This document shows, piece after piece, positions 33,937 through 43,496 of a stretch of DNA of 64,000 nt. The translations under genes were made by a program, and so were the position numbers. Where the stretch lies: NCBI GenBank assembly GCA_045612665.1, contig JAZKZO010000003.1:32084-96083 (forward strand), given 5' to 3'. Below the pieces are notes generated by a model, which was not told the DNA's origin, did no database searches, and worked only from the letters and a program-made list of their open reading frames with translations. Origin of the DNA: RGIG2000 sp045612665. GTDB taxonomy: Bacteria; Bacillota; Clostridia; Oscillospirales; CAG-272. The stretch's first letter is position 1. Every line of letters begins with the position of its first letter.

Positions 33937-35208
33937 ATGAAAAAATTTTTATTTTTCCTTGTGATTTGCGTTTTTGCTCTTTCAATAGGTACACTAGCTC
34001 TTGAGGGAGTTTCTCCGGCAATTGATATTATAGCAGGTGAAAACGTAATGATTAAAAGCGACACAGCGGCAAGCAAAGAGATTTGCTTTGACACAAATGA
34101 TTTTGACAAGCCAACCGGTACAAACGTAAGCTCTATTAAGGTAACACAAATACCGTCATCCGAGCAGGGCAAGCTGATGCTTGGTAATCTTTACATAGTA
34201 AACGGTCAAGTGATTGAGCGCGAGGATTTCTCCTCTATTAGATTCATTCCAAGAAGCAAGGATACCGAATGCACATTTAAGTTTTCGCCAAACGGAGCAA
34301 GCTATGAGCTTGAATGCATCTTAAAAACCATAAAAGAGGTAAACTTCTCTCCTGTTTCCACAAACGGAGCTTTAATTTCTGTTTGGACAGGGACAGACAT
34401 TTCTCGCTTTGGAGTCCTAGACGGACACGACCCCGACGGAGATGAAATAAAATTCGAAATTGTTTCCTTGCCCGAAAAAGGACTTATTGAAATAACGAAT
34501 GCCAAAACAGGCGATTACAAATACACTCCGTTTGCAGGTGCAAGAGGTAAGGACACATTTACATACAGAGTTATGGACGAATACGGCAATTATTCAGCTG
34601 AGGCGACAGTAAACATAAAAATTGAGAAATTAAAAACTACTCTCGTCTTCTCGGATATGAGTGGAAATAAAGCCTTGAACGCGGCTTGTGTCGTTGCCGA
34701 CAAATATATGAGCGTTCAAAAAAACCAAGACGGAACTTACTCATTTGAGCCATCAAGGACCGTAACAACCGAAGAGTTTTTAGCGCTTGTTATGGACGTT
34801 ATGGGTGCGAAAAACGTTCCTGTGCTTTCAAAAACAAGATTTGCTGATGACGAAAGCATTGATGCAAAATACAAGGGTTATTTTGAAAGCGCGTTTGCCT
34901 TAGGGATTATCGAGGGCGAGAGAAAAAACGACGGAATTTACGTCAACCCAAAAGCCGAAATAACCACCGCAAATGCCTCTGTAATCATCAATAAAATAAT
35001 AGGTGCAAGTGGCGAAGGAGCAAGGGCTACCTTCTCAGACGGAGAGGAAATTCCCGACTGGGCAAGAGAGTCTATTACCTCTCTTTGTGAGATTGGAATT
35101 TTAAGCTGTGAAAACGGAAAAATAAATCCGAATTCTCCGTTAACTCGTGCTCAAACTGCACAAATTTTAATGTCTCTTTTAGAATATAGAGGAAAGCTAA
35201 AACACTGA
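33937..35208 (+). CDS. Secreted S-layer homology (SLH) domain protein
   Basis: 423 residues. The ATG at 33937 is chosen because GGAGG precedes it and it opens a signal peptide (MKKFLFFLVICVFALSIGTLA). Residues about 125-230 hold a cadherin-like/Big_9-type repeat (GHDPDGDEIKFEIVSLPEKG ... YTPFAGARGKDTFTYRVMDEYGN). Two SLH-like units follow at about 290-350 and 360-420 (ARESITSLCEIGILSCENG, PNSPLTRAQTAQIL). SLH domains anchor proteins to pyruvylated wall polymers. Surface exposure is likely; the specific role is unknown. Confidence 0.85.
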   Translation: MKKFLFFLVICVFALSIGTLALEGVSPAIDIIAGENVMIKSDTAASKEICFDTNDFDKPTGTNVSSIKVTQIPSSEQGKLMLGNLYIVNGQVIEREDFSSIRFIPRSKDTECTFKFSPNGASYELECILKTIKEVNFSPVSTNGALISVWTGTDISRFGVLDGHDPDGDEIKFEIVSLPEKGLIEITNAKTGDYKYTPFAGARGKDTFTYRVMDEYGNYSAEATVNIKIEKLKTTLVFSDMSGNKALNAACVVADKYMSVQKNQDGTYSFEPSRTVTTEEFLALVMDVMGAKNVPVLSKTRFADDESIDAKYKGYFESAFALGIIEGERKNDGIYVNPKAEITTANASVIINKIIGASGEGARATFSDGEEIPDWARESITSLCEIGILSCENGKINPNSPLTRAQTAQILMSLLEYRGKLKH

Positions 35209-35217
35209 TAAATAAAG

Positions 35218-35249
35218 AAAAAAGCGTTGTTTTGTGCAACGCTTTTTAG
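35218..35249 (+). terminator. Terminator of the SLH protein gene
   Basis: AAAGCGTTG/CAACGCTTT hairpin followed by T-rich sequence. Confidence 0.85.
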
Positions 35250-35298
35250 TTTTTATAATTTTCATTTTTTGAATTCTAAAATTCGAAAATTTTTAAAT

Positions 35299-37050
35299 TC
35301 AATTCTTCACTTGCATTTCTGATATTTTCTTCTCGCTTGGAGTAACGTAAGCGGTCCAATTTACGTGGTAAATTACATATCCCGGCTTTGCGCCCGCGGG
35401 CTTTTTTACATTCTTTGCAGGTGTGTAATCAACGCCTATATTATCCCCCTGTGCCTTGGAGTAAAATGCGGCAATCTCGGCAGCCTCGGTGAAGTCAATT
35501 TCAGGTGGCTCTTCTCCGTCCGTTTGCATAAGCACGTGAGAGCCCGGAAGTCCCTTTACATGAAACCACCAGTCAGTTTTCGAGGCAAGCTTTGTTGTGA
35601 TATAATCGTTCTGCTTATTATTCTTTCCACAAAGGACAGTGTAGCCGTTAGTTGTAACGAATTTCAAGGGTCTTGGTGCTTGCGACTTTGATGCGCTGTA
35701 ATTTTTCATTCTAGACGCATAGCCACTGTGATAAAGCTCATCTCTTATCTCGGACAAATCCGCCTCTGTTTCCGCCTTTTCAAGCGCCTCAAAAACGGTA
35801 TCGATATATTCAAGCTCCGCGCTTGCGAGTTCGATTTGCCTTGCGAGTTCAATTTGCGCCTTCTTAGCCTTATTGTATTTTTTGTAATATCTTTGGGCGT
35901 TTTGAGATGGAGAAAGTCGCTCGTCGAGCTCAATTTCAACAGTAGGACAGGACTCCTCATAATAATTTATCACATTTACGCTCTTTTGTCCTCGCTTAAG
36001 GAGATAAATATTTGCCGTAATGAGGTCGCCCATTAGCTTTAGCTCCTCGCTTTTTGCACAGCTTAAAAGCTCCTCGCGCTGAATTGCAATTTTCCTTGTA
36101 ACTCGATTTTGAGCGTTTGCAAGAAGTCTGGTTATATCGGTTGATTTTTGACGAATTCTTTCGTTTTTGCTCTTTTTGGCATAAAACGCATCTATCAAGG
36201 CAGAAAAGCTATCCATTTTCTCAAGCTTATACGAGCTACCGTAAAAGCTAAACGGAATATACGAATATTCAACGGGCGCACCGTCAACGGATGAGGTAAG
36301 GTACGGCTCGCAAGCTCCGCTTTTTATACTCTCGATAAGCTCAAAAAGCTTTTTAGAGAGCTTTGCTCTGTCAAGCTGTCCAAGCGTTGCATCAATGTCG
36401 CCTGTGCATTCATAGACAACCTGTCTTGCAACGGACAGTGCTATTCCCTGAAGCCTTGAGGTAATGAGCTTATCGCACTTGAGCTCGGATGATGCACTAA
36501 ATATAATGCCCTCAAGCTCGTCATAAGAAATTTCCATAGTATCAAGCTTATCCTGCTTTGGCGGAAGCTCGTATGTCATTCCAGGGAGAATTTGTCTTTG
36601 AGTGCTTGTTGAAAAATCTATCGTTTTAAGAGCGGAAATGATTTTTTTAGAGCTATCTGCAAAAATTATGTTACTGTATTTGCCCATAATTTCGCAAATT
36701 AGATACTTTTTGGATTTGAAGCCCATTTCATCATATGCCTCAAACTCAAGCTCGCACGCGCGCTCGTATCCGTATTGAGTTGCGCCCAAAAGCTTAGCCC
36801 CTGCAAGATGCTTTCTCAAAAGCATACAAAACATCGGTGCTTTTATTGGATTTTCGGTTTTTGAGGCCGTGAAATTCATTCTTGGATAGTTAGAGCCCGC
36901 ATTTATCAAAAGCTTATAGCTTTCTCTACCTGCATGGAGTAAAATAACAAGCTCATCATTTACCGGTTGATATATTTTTTCAACCTTACATACTCCAAGC
37001 CTATTTATCTCACCGACAACCAAACGAAGAATACCCGCATCGTATGCCAT
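35299..37050 (-). CDS. rqcH: NFACT family ribosome quality-control factor RqcH
   Basis: 583 residues. The family adds alanine tails to peptides stalled on 50S subunits; older annotations call it fibronectin-binding protein. NFACT-N begins MAYDAGILRLVVGEINRLGVCKVEKIYQP and contains PRMNFT. A coiled-coil middle covers about 270-430. NFACT-R follows with YTVLCGKNNKQNDYITTKLASKTDWWFHVKGLPGSHVLM, the conserved DWWFHxK segment. Divergent from lon. Confidence 0.93.
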   Translation of the reverse strand: MAYDAGILRLVVGEINRLGVCKVEKIYQPVNDELVILLHAGRESYKLLINAGSNYPRMNFTASKTENPIKAPMFCMLLRKHLAGAKLLGATQYGYERACELEFEAYDEMGFKSKKYLICEIMGKYSNIIFADSSKKIISALKTIDFSTSTQRQILPGMTYELPPKQDKLDTMEISYDELEGIIFSASSELKCDKLITSRLQGIALSVARQVVYECTGDIDATLGQLDRAKLSKKLFELIESIKSGACEPYLTSSVDGAPVEYSYIPFSFYGSSYKLEKMDSFSALIDAFYAKKSKNERIRQKSTDITRLLANAQNRVTRKIAIQREELLSCAKSEELKLMGDLITANIYLLKRGQKSVNVINYYEESCPTVEIELDERLSPSQNAQRYYKKYNKAKKAQIELARQIELASAELEYIDTVFEALEKAETEADLSEIRDELYHSGYASRMKNYSASKSQAPRPLKFVTTNGYTVLCGKNNKQNDYITTKLASKTDWWFHVKGLPGSHVLMQTDGEEPPEIDFTEAAEIAAFYSKAQGDNIGVDYTPAKNVKKPAGAKPGYVIYHVNWTAYVTPSEKKISEMQVKN

Positions 37051-37167
37051 ATCATTTTCCTTTCTTAAAATCGTATTACAGTACCTATTTTACTACAAAA
37101 ACCACGCCAAGTCAAATATTTTTATAATATTTTATAAAATAATGTGGAAATTTTATTTTATTTATGT

Positions 37168-37203
37168 TATACTAAACTGTAAACCTATGGCATTTTGTTG
37201 CCA
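37168..37203 (+). promoter_or_regulatory. Extended -10 promoter and inverted repeat before lon
   Basis: TG-T-TATACT at 37165-37173 is an extended -10 element with a poor -35. The inverted repeat TGGCA-TTTTGT-TGCCA at 37188-37203 follows just after the likely start point and may be an operator. It does not match CIRCE or the CtsR heptad as I know them. Confidence 0.45.
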
Positions 37204-37228
37204 AATACCCCTTATGGAAGGATAAAAA

Positions 37229-39598
37229 ATGATTACATATAACGAAATATGCGAAAAATATACATTACCGCTTTTGCCGATGCGCGGAGTGATTGCATTC
37301 CCCGAGGTTTCAATTAGCTTCGAGGTTGCGCGTTCTTTTTCAAAGACTGCACTCGAAACCGCACAAAAGCTTGGTTCATACATATTCCTCGTGGCTCAAA
37401 AGGACCACTCCGAGGAAGAAAAGATAATTCGAAATGTTGAAAATGTTGGTGTTATCGCGAAAATCAAGCAGGTTATTGCATCAAGTGATGGCAATTTGAA
37501 GGCGGTTGTTGAGGGCATTGCCCGTGCCGAGGTGGTTGAAGTTTCAAGAGCATCAGGCTATTACATCGCCGATATTAACAAGAAAACCATCGAGGTAGAA
37601 GGATATTCGGAGTCAAAGAAGGAAGCGCTTTTGAGAGCTATCAAGTCAAAGGCAAGCTCAATCGTTTCGATGTTCCCTACTCCGTCCAAGGACTTTATAT
37701 CGAAAATCACTCTTTGCGAGGATATCGATTTTCTTTGCGATTTTACCGCATCAAATCTCCTTGTAAAGCTCGAGGACAAGCAGGCTGTTCTTAACGAATT
37801 CGATCCATATAAGAGAGCCGATGTTCTTGTAAAAATTCTTGCAAAAGAAGCTAAAATTATAAAAATCGAAGCCTCAATTCAAAGAAAGACAAAGGAAAAA
37901 ATCGACGAAAGTCAAAAGGATTACTACCTACGCGAGCAGCTCAAGGTTATTCAAAGCGAGCTTGGCAACGATACGCAAAGCGATTCCGAGGAAATTTACG
38001 AGGAAATCATGTCTAAGAAGTTCCCAAAAGAGGTCGAGGACAAGCTTTTGAAGGAGCTTTACAAATTCAATAAGGCTCCGTTTGGCACGCCTGAATCGAC
38101 TGTTTTGCGCGCTTATCTTGAAACCTGCCTTGAAATTCCTTTCAACAAGTACACAAAGGATGCAACCGACGTTAGCGTTGCAAGAAGGGTGCTTGACGAT
38201 GACCATTACGGTCTACAAAAGGTAAAGGAAAGAATTCTTGAATTTATCGCCGTAAAGGAGTTAAATCCTGAAATTAAAAATCAAATTATATGTCTTGTAG
38301 GCCCTCCCGGTGTTGGTAAGACCTCTCTTTGCTCGTCTATTGCACGTGCGCTCAAGCGCAAATACGTGCGTGTTTCTCTTGGCGGTATTAGAGATGAAGC
38401 TGATATTCGCGGACATAGAAAAACCTACGTAGGTGCTATGCCTGGACGTATTATAAATGCCCTTATTGAGTGTCAAAGTGCAAATCCGCTTATGGTACTT
38501 GATGAGATTGACAAAATGGCATCGGATTCTCGCGGAGATCCCGCTTCTGCTATGCTTGAGGTGCTTGACAGTGAGCAAAACAAGTCGTTTAGAGATCATT
38601 TCGTTGAGATGAGTGTTGACCTCTCGCACTGTATGTTTGTCGCTACTGCTAACTCTCTTGATGGCATTCCAAAGCCTTTAATTGACAGAATGGAAATTAT
38701 CGAGCTTTCCTCTTATACCAAGGTTGAGAAGCTCAATATTGCCAAAAATCACTTGATTCCAAAGCAAATCAAAAGACACGGACTTACAAAGCGCAACTTC
38801 AAAATTTCAGACTCTGCAATTTTGGAGATAATCGACTCATATACCGCCGAGGCAGGTGTTAGAAATCTCGAGCGCGAGATTGCTTCTCTTTGTCGCAAGG
38901 CAGCAAAGCAAATTATTGAGGATGGCGCTACTACGGTTAGTGTAAGCGTTAAAAATCTTGGCAAGCTTCTTGGAACAAAGAAGTTCGAGGCTGAAAAAAT
39001 TGACGAATTTAATCAGGTTGGTGTCGTGAACGGTATGGCATACACCTCTATTGGTGGAGATTTACTAAAAATCGAAGCCTCGATTATGAAGGGCACAGGA
39101 AAAATTCAGCTTACCGGTCAGCTTGGTGAGGTTATGAAGGAATCCGCCGAGATTGCAGTAAGCTACATTCGCGAAAATGCGGAAAAGCTTGGAATCGATC
39201 CTGATTTCTATTCAAAGACCGATATTCATATTCACGCCCCCGAGGGTGCTATTCCAAAGGACGGACCAAGTGCAGGCGTTACTATGACCACTGCCCTTGT
39301 AAGTATTCTTAGCGGTCGCCCTGTTCGACGCGACGTTGCTATGACAGGTGAGATTACCTTGCGTGGCAAGGTGCTTCCTATCGGTGGTTTGCGTGAAAAA
39401 ACTCTTGCAGCCTACTCCGCGGGAGTAAAAACCATTCTCATCCCCGAGAAAAACATAAAGAATTTGGACGAGGTTGAGAGTGTTGTCAAGGAAAACGTGG
39501 AATTCATTCCTTGTAAGACTCTTGACGATATATTTGACGTTGCTTTTGCAGGTGAGGAAATTATAACCGCATTTATCGGACACTACGCAAACGCATAA
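37229..39598 (+). CDS. lon: ATP-dependent protease Lon
   Basis: 789 residues, LonA type. N-terminal substrate domain (LPLLPMRGVIAFPEVSISFEV), coiled-coil region, then the AAA+ domain with Walker A GPPGVGKTS (about 355-363) and Walker B LMVLDEIDKM. The proteolytic domain has the catalytic serine in KDGPSAGVTM and the lysine in RGKVLPIGGLREKTLAA. Degrades damaged and regulatory proteins in the cytosol. It is followed by ysxC with an 18-base gap, a widespread lon-ysxC pairing. Confidence 0.98.
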   Translation: MITYNEICEKYTLPLLPMRGVIAFPEVSISFEVARSFSKTALETAQKLGSYIFLVAQKDHSEEEKIIRNVENVGVIAKIKQVIASSDGNLKAVVEGIARAEVVEVSRASGYYIADINKKTIEVEGYSESKKEALLRAIKSKASSIVSMFPTPSKDFISKITLCEDIDFLCDFTASNLLVKLEDKQAVLNEFDPYKRADVLVKILAKEAKIIKIEASIQRKTKEKIDESQKDYYLREQLKVIQSELGNDTQSDSEEIYEEIMSKKFPKEVEDKLLKELYKFNKAPFGTPESTVLRAYLETCLEIPFNKYTKDATDVSVARRVLDDDHYGLQKVKERILEFIAVKELNPEIKNQIICLVGPPGVGKTSLCSSIARALKRKYVRVSLGGIRDEADIRGHRKTYVGAMPGRIINALIECQSANPLMVLDEIDKMASDSRGDPASAMLEVLDSEQNKSFRDHFVEMSVDLSHCMFVATANSLDGIPKPLIDRMEIIELSSYTKVEKLNIAKNHLIPKQIKRHGLTKRNFKISDSAILEIIDSYTAEAGVRNLEREIASLCRKAAKQIIEDGATTVSVSVKNLGKLLGTKKFEAEKIDEFNQVGVVNGMAYTSIGGDLLKIEASIMKGTGKIQLTGQLGEVMKESAEIAVSYIRENAEKLGIDPDFYSKTDIHIHAPEGAIPKDGPSAGVTMTTALVSILSGRPVRRDVAMTGEITLRGKVLPIGGLREKTLAAYSAGVKTILIPEKNIKNLDEVESVVKENVEFIPCKTLDDIFDVAFAGEEIITAFIGHYANA

Positions 39599-39616
39599 CG
39601 AGTATAGGTGATTTAC

Positions 39617-40216
39617 ATGAAAATTAACACAAATAACGTTTCTCTTAAAATAAGTGCTGGAAAGCCATCTCAATTTTTGAAAAATCCTATTCCGCAAATC
39701 GCGTTTTCAGGACGTTCAAACGTTGGAAAGAGCTCTCTTATCAACACTCTTTTGGGAAGAAAATCTCTTGCACGCGTAAGTAGCGCGCCCGGTAAAACAA
39801 TAACCGTTAATTTTTACGACGTTGACTCAAAGCTTTTCTTGGTTGACTTGCCCGGCTACGGCTATGCAAAGCGCACGGCACAGGAGCAGCTTGTGTGGTC
39901 AAGCCTTGTTGACGGATATTTTACAAACAATCCTAATTTCGACCTTTTGAAATTGGTTGTTCAGCTCGTTGATTCAAGGATTGGATATACCAAGGACGAC
40001 ATTGATATGATTTCGTTTATGAACGAGATGGATATTCCTTACGTGATTGTGGCTACAAAAACCGACAAGCTCAACAAAACCGAGCGCAAAAAATCAGTTG
40101 AAGCACTTATTACTAATCCGGTATTAAGACCGGAAACAACTATAATTCTCTTTTCCTCTGAAACTCGCGAGGGAAAGGAAGATCTTTGGAAAGAAATTTT
40201 TAGATACGCTGAATAA
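39617..40216 (+). CDS. ysxC: Ribosome biogenesis GTPase YsxC/EngB
   Basis: 199 residues for 50S subunit assembly. The ATG at 39617 is preferred to an in-frame GTG three codons upstream because that GTG is part of the ribosome site (AGGTG). G1 is SGRSNVGKSSLIN, G3 is DLPGYGYAK, G4 is ATKTDKLNK. The N-terminal NPIPQIAFSGRSN is typical. The stop is one base before the protease gene. Confidence 0.96.
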   Translation: MKINTNNVSLKISAGKPSQFLKNPIPQIAFSGRSNVGKSSLINTLLGRKSLARVSSAPGKTITVNFYDVDSKLFLVDLPGYGYAKRTAQEQLVWSSLVDGYFTNNPNFDLLKLVVQLVDSRIGYTKDDIDMISFMNEMDIPYVIVATKTDKLNKTERKKSVEALITNPVLRPETTIILFSSETREGKEDLWKEIFRYAE

Positions 40217-40217
40217 A

Positions 40218-40889
40218 ATGGATAAAATAATAGAATTACTCATATCAGTACCGATTATTTTAATTGCACTCACCTTTCACGAGTGCGCTCACGGCTTTGT
40301 TGCATACAAGCTGGGCGATCCTACCGCAAAAAGCCTTGGTAGGCTTACACTCAATCCTATCAAGCACATTGATATAGTTGGTGCAATTTGTATGCTATTC
40401 TTCCGTTTTGGTTGGGCAAAGCCTGTTCCTATCAATTCAAGATTTTTCAAAAAGCCAAAACGAGATATCGCACTAAGTGCGCTTGCAGGTCCTTTGGCAA
40501 ATCTTTTGCTTGCGTTTTTCGGTTGCTTTATTTATTCGATATCGCTCAAAATTTTTGCAAGCATAGCCTTTACCGAAACAAATTTTGCATTTTGGCTTTA
40601 CTACGCATGGAATCTATTCGTTTTCAACTTTGCGTGGCTTAATATTGCTCTTGCACTTTTCAATCTAATACCGTTGCCACCGCTTGACGGCTCACGAATT
40701 TTCTACGCTTTCTTGCCTGAAAGGGCGTATTTCAAGGTTATGAAATACGAGCGAGAAATCGCGGCAGGATTTTTCATCCTTCTTTTCTTGGATTCGAGAT
40801 TTTTAGGCGGTTATATAACAGGTGGACTTTCATTTGTTGTAAATTTCGTTTTCAACGCTATGATGTCCCTATTCTCTCTTATCTTCTGA
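40218..40889 (+). CDS. Site-2 protease family membrane metalloprotease
   Basis: 223 residues, family M50. The zinc-binding HEXXH is HECAH (residues 23-27) in the first helix and the third ligand motif is LPPLDGSRI near residue 155. Five or six membrane helices; no PDZ domain, so it is the short YwhC/YdiL-like type rather than RseP. Substrate unknown. SpoIVFB-like function is not supported by context, since the gene is between ysxC and scpA. Confidence 0.92.
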   Translation: MDKIIELLISVPIILIALTFHECAHGFVAYKLGDPTAKSLGRLTLNPIKHIDIVGAICMLFFRFGWAKPVPINSRFFKKPKRDIALSALAGPLANLLLAFFGCFIYSISLKIFASIAFTETNFAFWLYYAWNLFVFNFAWLNIALALFNLIPLPPLDGSRIFYAFLPERAYFKVMKYEREIAAGFFILLFLDSRFLGGYITGGLSFVVNFVFNAMMSLFSLIF

Positions 40890-40896
40890 GGTTAAA

Positions 40897-41745
40897 ATGG
40901 AACAAAATCAAATCAACACTGAAATTGACGAGCTTGAGGAAGAGCTTAACTCGGACGAAATAATCTACATTCTTGACGAATTTAGAGGACCGTTGTCAGT
41001 TCTTCTTTCACTTGTTACAAAGAATAAAATGGATATCAAAGATATCCAAATATCAGTTCTTTGCGACCAATATATGCAATATATTGAGGATATGCAATCT
41101 ATGAATATCGACCTTGCAGCCGAGTTTATAGTTATGGCATCTCACCTTATGCATATAAAAAGCAAGGTTCTTTTGCCAAGGCCGTCCGAGGATGAGGAGG
41201 ACCCACGCGAAGCGCTTGCTCGCGCACTTATGCTCCAAGCCGAATACGAGCGCGCAAAGGAAGCATCTCAAGAGCTCAATGCTATGTTTACTCAATTTAG
41301 CGGACGCTTTGTAAAGGATACCGACGAAATCTCCGCGGACCGTTCATACGTTGCTGAGCACGACGTAAATTTGCTATCTGCCGCCGTTATGAAGATAATG
41401 AGTACTATTCGTGTTCAAGATGAGGAAATTGCCTCGGAAAAGATAAAGCCTCTTATTAGCACAAGAACCGTTTCGGTTTCCGAGCGCGTTTACTATATTT
41501 TGAGGCTTTTGCTTGAAAAGAACGGTAGAATTAACGCTCTCGAATGCTTTGCCGATAACAGGACAAGGCACGAGGTGGTTGCCACGTTTATGGCGATTTT
41601 GGAAATGCTAAAGGCAGGACGTATATCCATTATGGAAGACGTAGATGCAATACAAAGGGATGGCGTTATTGACCTTGCAAACAACATTTATTTAAAGCTT
41701 TATCCCGGAAAAATCAGAAACACTGAGGAAGAACAAAATGGATAA
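40897..41745 (+). CDS. scpA: Segregation and condensation protein A
   Basis: 282 residues, the kleisin of the SMC-ScpAB chromosome-organising complex. FRGPLSVLLSLVTKNKMDIKDIQISVLCDQYMQYI near residues 29-65 is the SMC-neck-binding region. AAEFIVMASHLMHIKSKVLLP follows, and the C-terminal winged helix contains RHEVVATFMAILEMLKAGRI. It overlaps scpB by 8 bases. Confidence 0.96.
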   Translation: MEQNQINTEIDELEEELNSDEIIYILDEFRGPLSVLLSLVTKNKMDIKDIQISVLCDQYMQYIEDMQSMNIDLAAEFIVMASHLMHIKSKVLLPRPSEDEEDPREALARALMLQAEYERAKEASQELNAMFTQFSGRFVKDTDEISADRSYVAEHDVNLLSAAVMKIMSTIRVQDEEIASEKIKPLISTRTVSVSERVYYILRLLLEKNGRINALECFADNRTRHEVVATFMAILEMLKAGRISIMEDVDAIQRDGVIDLANNIYLKLYPGKIRNTEEEQNG

Positions 41746-42385
41746 CATTCAAAACAACGAAGAAATAAAGCAAATCGACAGTAAAAATCTCGAAAAGGCG
41801 ATTGAGGCTATTCTCTTTGCCGCAGGACATCCCGTTACGTATGCAAAGCTTGCAGAGGTGCTTGGATATTTTGAGGCAACAATTAAGAAAAAGGTTATCG
41901 CATTTGCCGAAAAATATAACGATAACGAAAGACGAGGCATTATGCTTCTCGCCTTTGAAAATTCCTGCCAGCTTTGTACAAGAGAGGAATTTTTGCCATA
42001 CATAAAGGCTACTCTTGGCATAAGAAAGGGCGGAAATCTTTCCGGCTCTTCTCTTGAGGTGCTTGCGATTATTGCATACAATCAGCCAACAACAAGAGCT
42101 TTTGTTGACGAGGTAAGAGGTGTTGACAGCTCGTATATTATGGGAAGCCTTCTTGAAAAAAATCTCATAGAGATTTGTGGCAGACTTGACGTGCCCGGCA
42201 GACCTAACCTTTATAGAACCACTCCTACATTTTTAAGATGCTTTGGAATCGAAACGCTTGAGCAACTGCCTTACGTTGAAATTCAAAGAGCCGAAAATGA
42301 GGGTGAAATCATTCCTCTTGACATTGAATTTATGCCATCAGAGGATGTTGCACCTGCCGACGGGGAGCAAAGCGAAGAAATCTAA
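41738..42385 (+). CDS. scpB: Segregation and condensation protein B
   Basis: 215 residues with two winged-helix domains: KAIEAILFAAGHPVTYAKLAEVL at the N-terminus, and SLEVLAIIAYNQPTTRAFVDEVRGVDSSYIMGSLLEKNLIEICGRLDVPGRPNLYRTT in the second half, the strongest signature of the family. An acidic tail of about 30 residues follows. Overlaps scpA. Confidence 0.96.
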   Translation: MDNIQNNEEIKQIDSKNLEKAIEAILFAAGHPVTYAKLAEVLGYFEATIKKKVIAFAEKYNDNERRGIMLLAFENSCQLCTREEFLPYIKATLGIRKGGNLSGSSLEVLAIIAYNQPTTRAFVDEVRGVDSSYIMGSLLEKNLIEICGRLDVPGRPNLYRTTPTFLRCFGIETLEQLPYVEIQRAENEGEIIPLDIEFMPSEDVAPADGEQSEEI

Positions 42386-42403
42386 TCCTGAAGGGAGACT
42401 TTT

Positions 42404-43045
42404 ATGCCTGCTATCGCAATTTGGGGAATAGTTTTAGGCGCGATTGCCTTAGTTATCGCGTTTATTCTCTCTATTCGCATAAAAGTTATTGTAAGCTTCA
42501 AGGATGGAAAGCTCTTAGCGCATAAAAAAATCCTATTTTTTAACAATCAAGTATATCCCAAGCTAAAAAAGAAGAAAAAAAGGCATCCTGGAATTTTGCG
42601 AGAAACAACTGACCAAATAGTTGAAAGCGAGGATCCAAGACAAATTGCCAAGATGATTATCGCTCTTAAGGAATTTATTGCAAAGGTTCTTTTTGACTTG
42701 CTTGATAAGGCGAATATAAAGGTTGTAAGAATTCACGCATCTATTGGTACAAGTGATGCAGCTACTACCGCAATTGCACATTCTCTTGTTGTACAGTGCG
42801 CTGCATATCTTGTTGAATTTTTGGACAATTATTCTAATATTGATTTATCGGGAAAGGCCGACATTGATATAAGACCTGACTTTTTATCTCAAAAATCTTG
42901 GGCTGAAATAAATTGCGTTTTTCATTTGCGCGTTATTACTGCTCTGTTTTTGAGACTCGAAACTATTATCACATTACTTAAAATTGAAAACATTGAAGAA
43001 ATTTTATCGGAGGTTATAAAAAATGGAACAATCGAGACAAAGTGA
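42404..43045 (+). CDS. DUF2953 family membrane protein
   Basis: 213 residues. One N-terminal membrane helix (IAIWGIVLGAIALVIAFILSI), a Lys-rich stretch (KLKKKKKRHPG), and a mostly helical C-terminal part with GTSDAATTAIAHSLV and IDIRPDFL. DUF2953 genes usually precede gerW/ytfJ in spore-formers, as here, where the two overlap by 23 bases. Function unknown; a link to sporulation is an inference from this pairing. Confidence 0.85.
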   Translation: MPAIAIWGIVLGAIALVIAFILSIRIKVIVSFKDGKLLAHKKILFFNNQVYPKLKKKKKRHPGILRETTDQIVESEDPRQIAKMIIALKEFIAKVLFDLLDKANIKVVRIHASIGTSDAATTAIAHSLVVQCAAYLVEFLDNYSNIDLSGKADIDIRPDFLSQKSWAEINCVFHLRVITALFLRLETIITLLKIENIEEILSEVIKNGTIETK

Positions 43046-43430
43046 AATCATTAAATCTGCACTTGAAAACGTTAAGAGCATGGTTGATGCAAACACAGTT
43101 ACCGGTACTCCAATTACTACCGACAGTGGCGCTGTAATCATTCCTATTTCAAAGGTATTTGTTGGAATGACCTCAGGCGGAGTTGACTATTTTGGAAAAA
43201 GAAATGCTTCTGTAAAGAACTTTGGCGGCGGTGGCGGAACTGGCGTTACCGTTTCTCCCGTTGGATTTTTGACAATCAGCCCAAAGGGAAAGGTTTCCTT
43301 TATAAACGTTGAAGCAGCAAAGGATCCTGTTACAAGAGTTGTTGATTTGGTAGAAAGCACACCTGAGCTTATCGAAAAAATCAAGAAGCTTTTTGAAAAA
43401 AAGGAAGAAGCTACACCTAACGACAAATAA
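43023..43430 (+). CDS. gerW: GerW family sporulation protein (YtfJ)
   Basis: 135 residues. Family core: SALENVKSMVDANTVTGTPI, then VIIPISKVFVGMTSGGVDYF, a glycine run FGGGGGTGVTVSPVGFLTI and a Lys/Glu-rich tail. In Bacillus the homologue is forespore-expressed and needed for lysozyme-triggered germination. Its start lies inside the DUF2953 gene, implying coupled translation. Confidence 0.94.
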   Translation: MEQSRQSEIIKSALENVKSMVDANTVTGTPITTDSGAVIIPISKVFVGMTSGGVDYFGKRNASVKNFGGGGGTGVTVSPVGFLTISPKGKVSFINVEAAKDPVTRVVDLVESTPELIEKIKKLFEKKEEATPNDK

Positions 43431-43433
43431 AAC

Positions 43434-43464
43434 CACGCTAAAATCGAATTTTTTAAGCATAATA
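43434..43464 (+). promoter_or_regulatory. Possible forespore sigma (F/G) promoter before dacF
   Basis: GCTAA, 16 bases, then CATAATA at 43458-43464, about 33 bases before the carboxypeptidase start. The -10 matches the forespore pattern; the -35 has one mismatch to GYWTA. Bacillus dacF is sigma-F dependent. This is a weak pattern match. Confidence 0.35.
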
Positions 43465-43496
43465 TTCTTGACGATATTTATTTTAAGGGGATTTTT

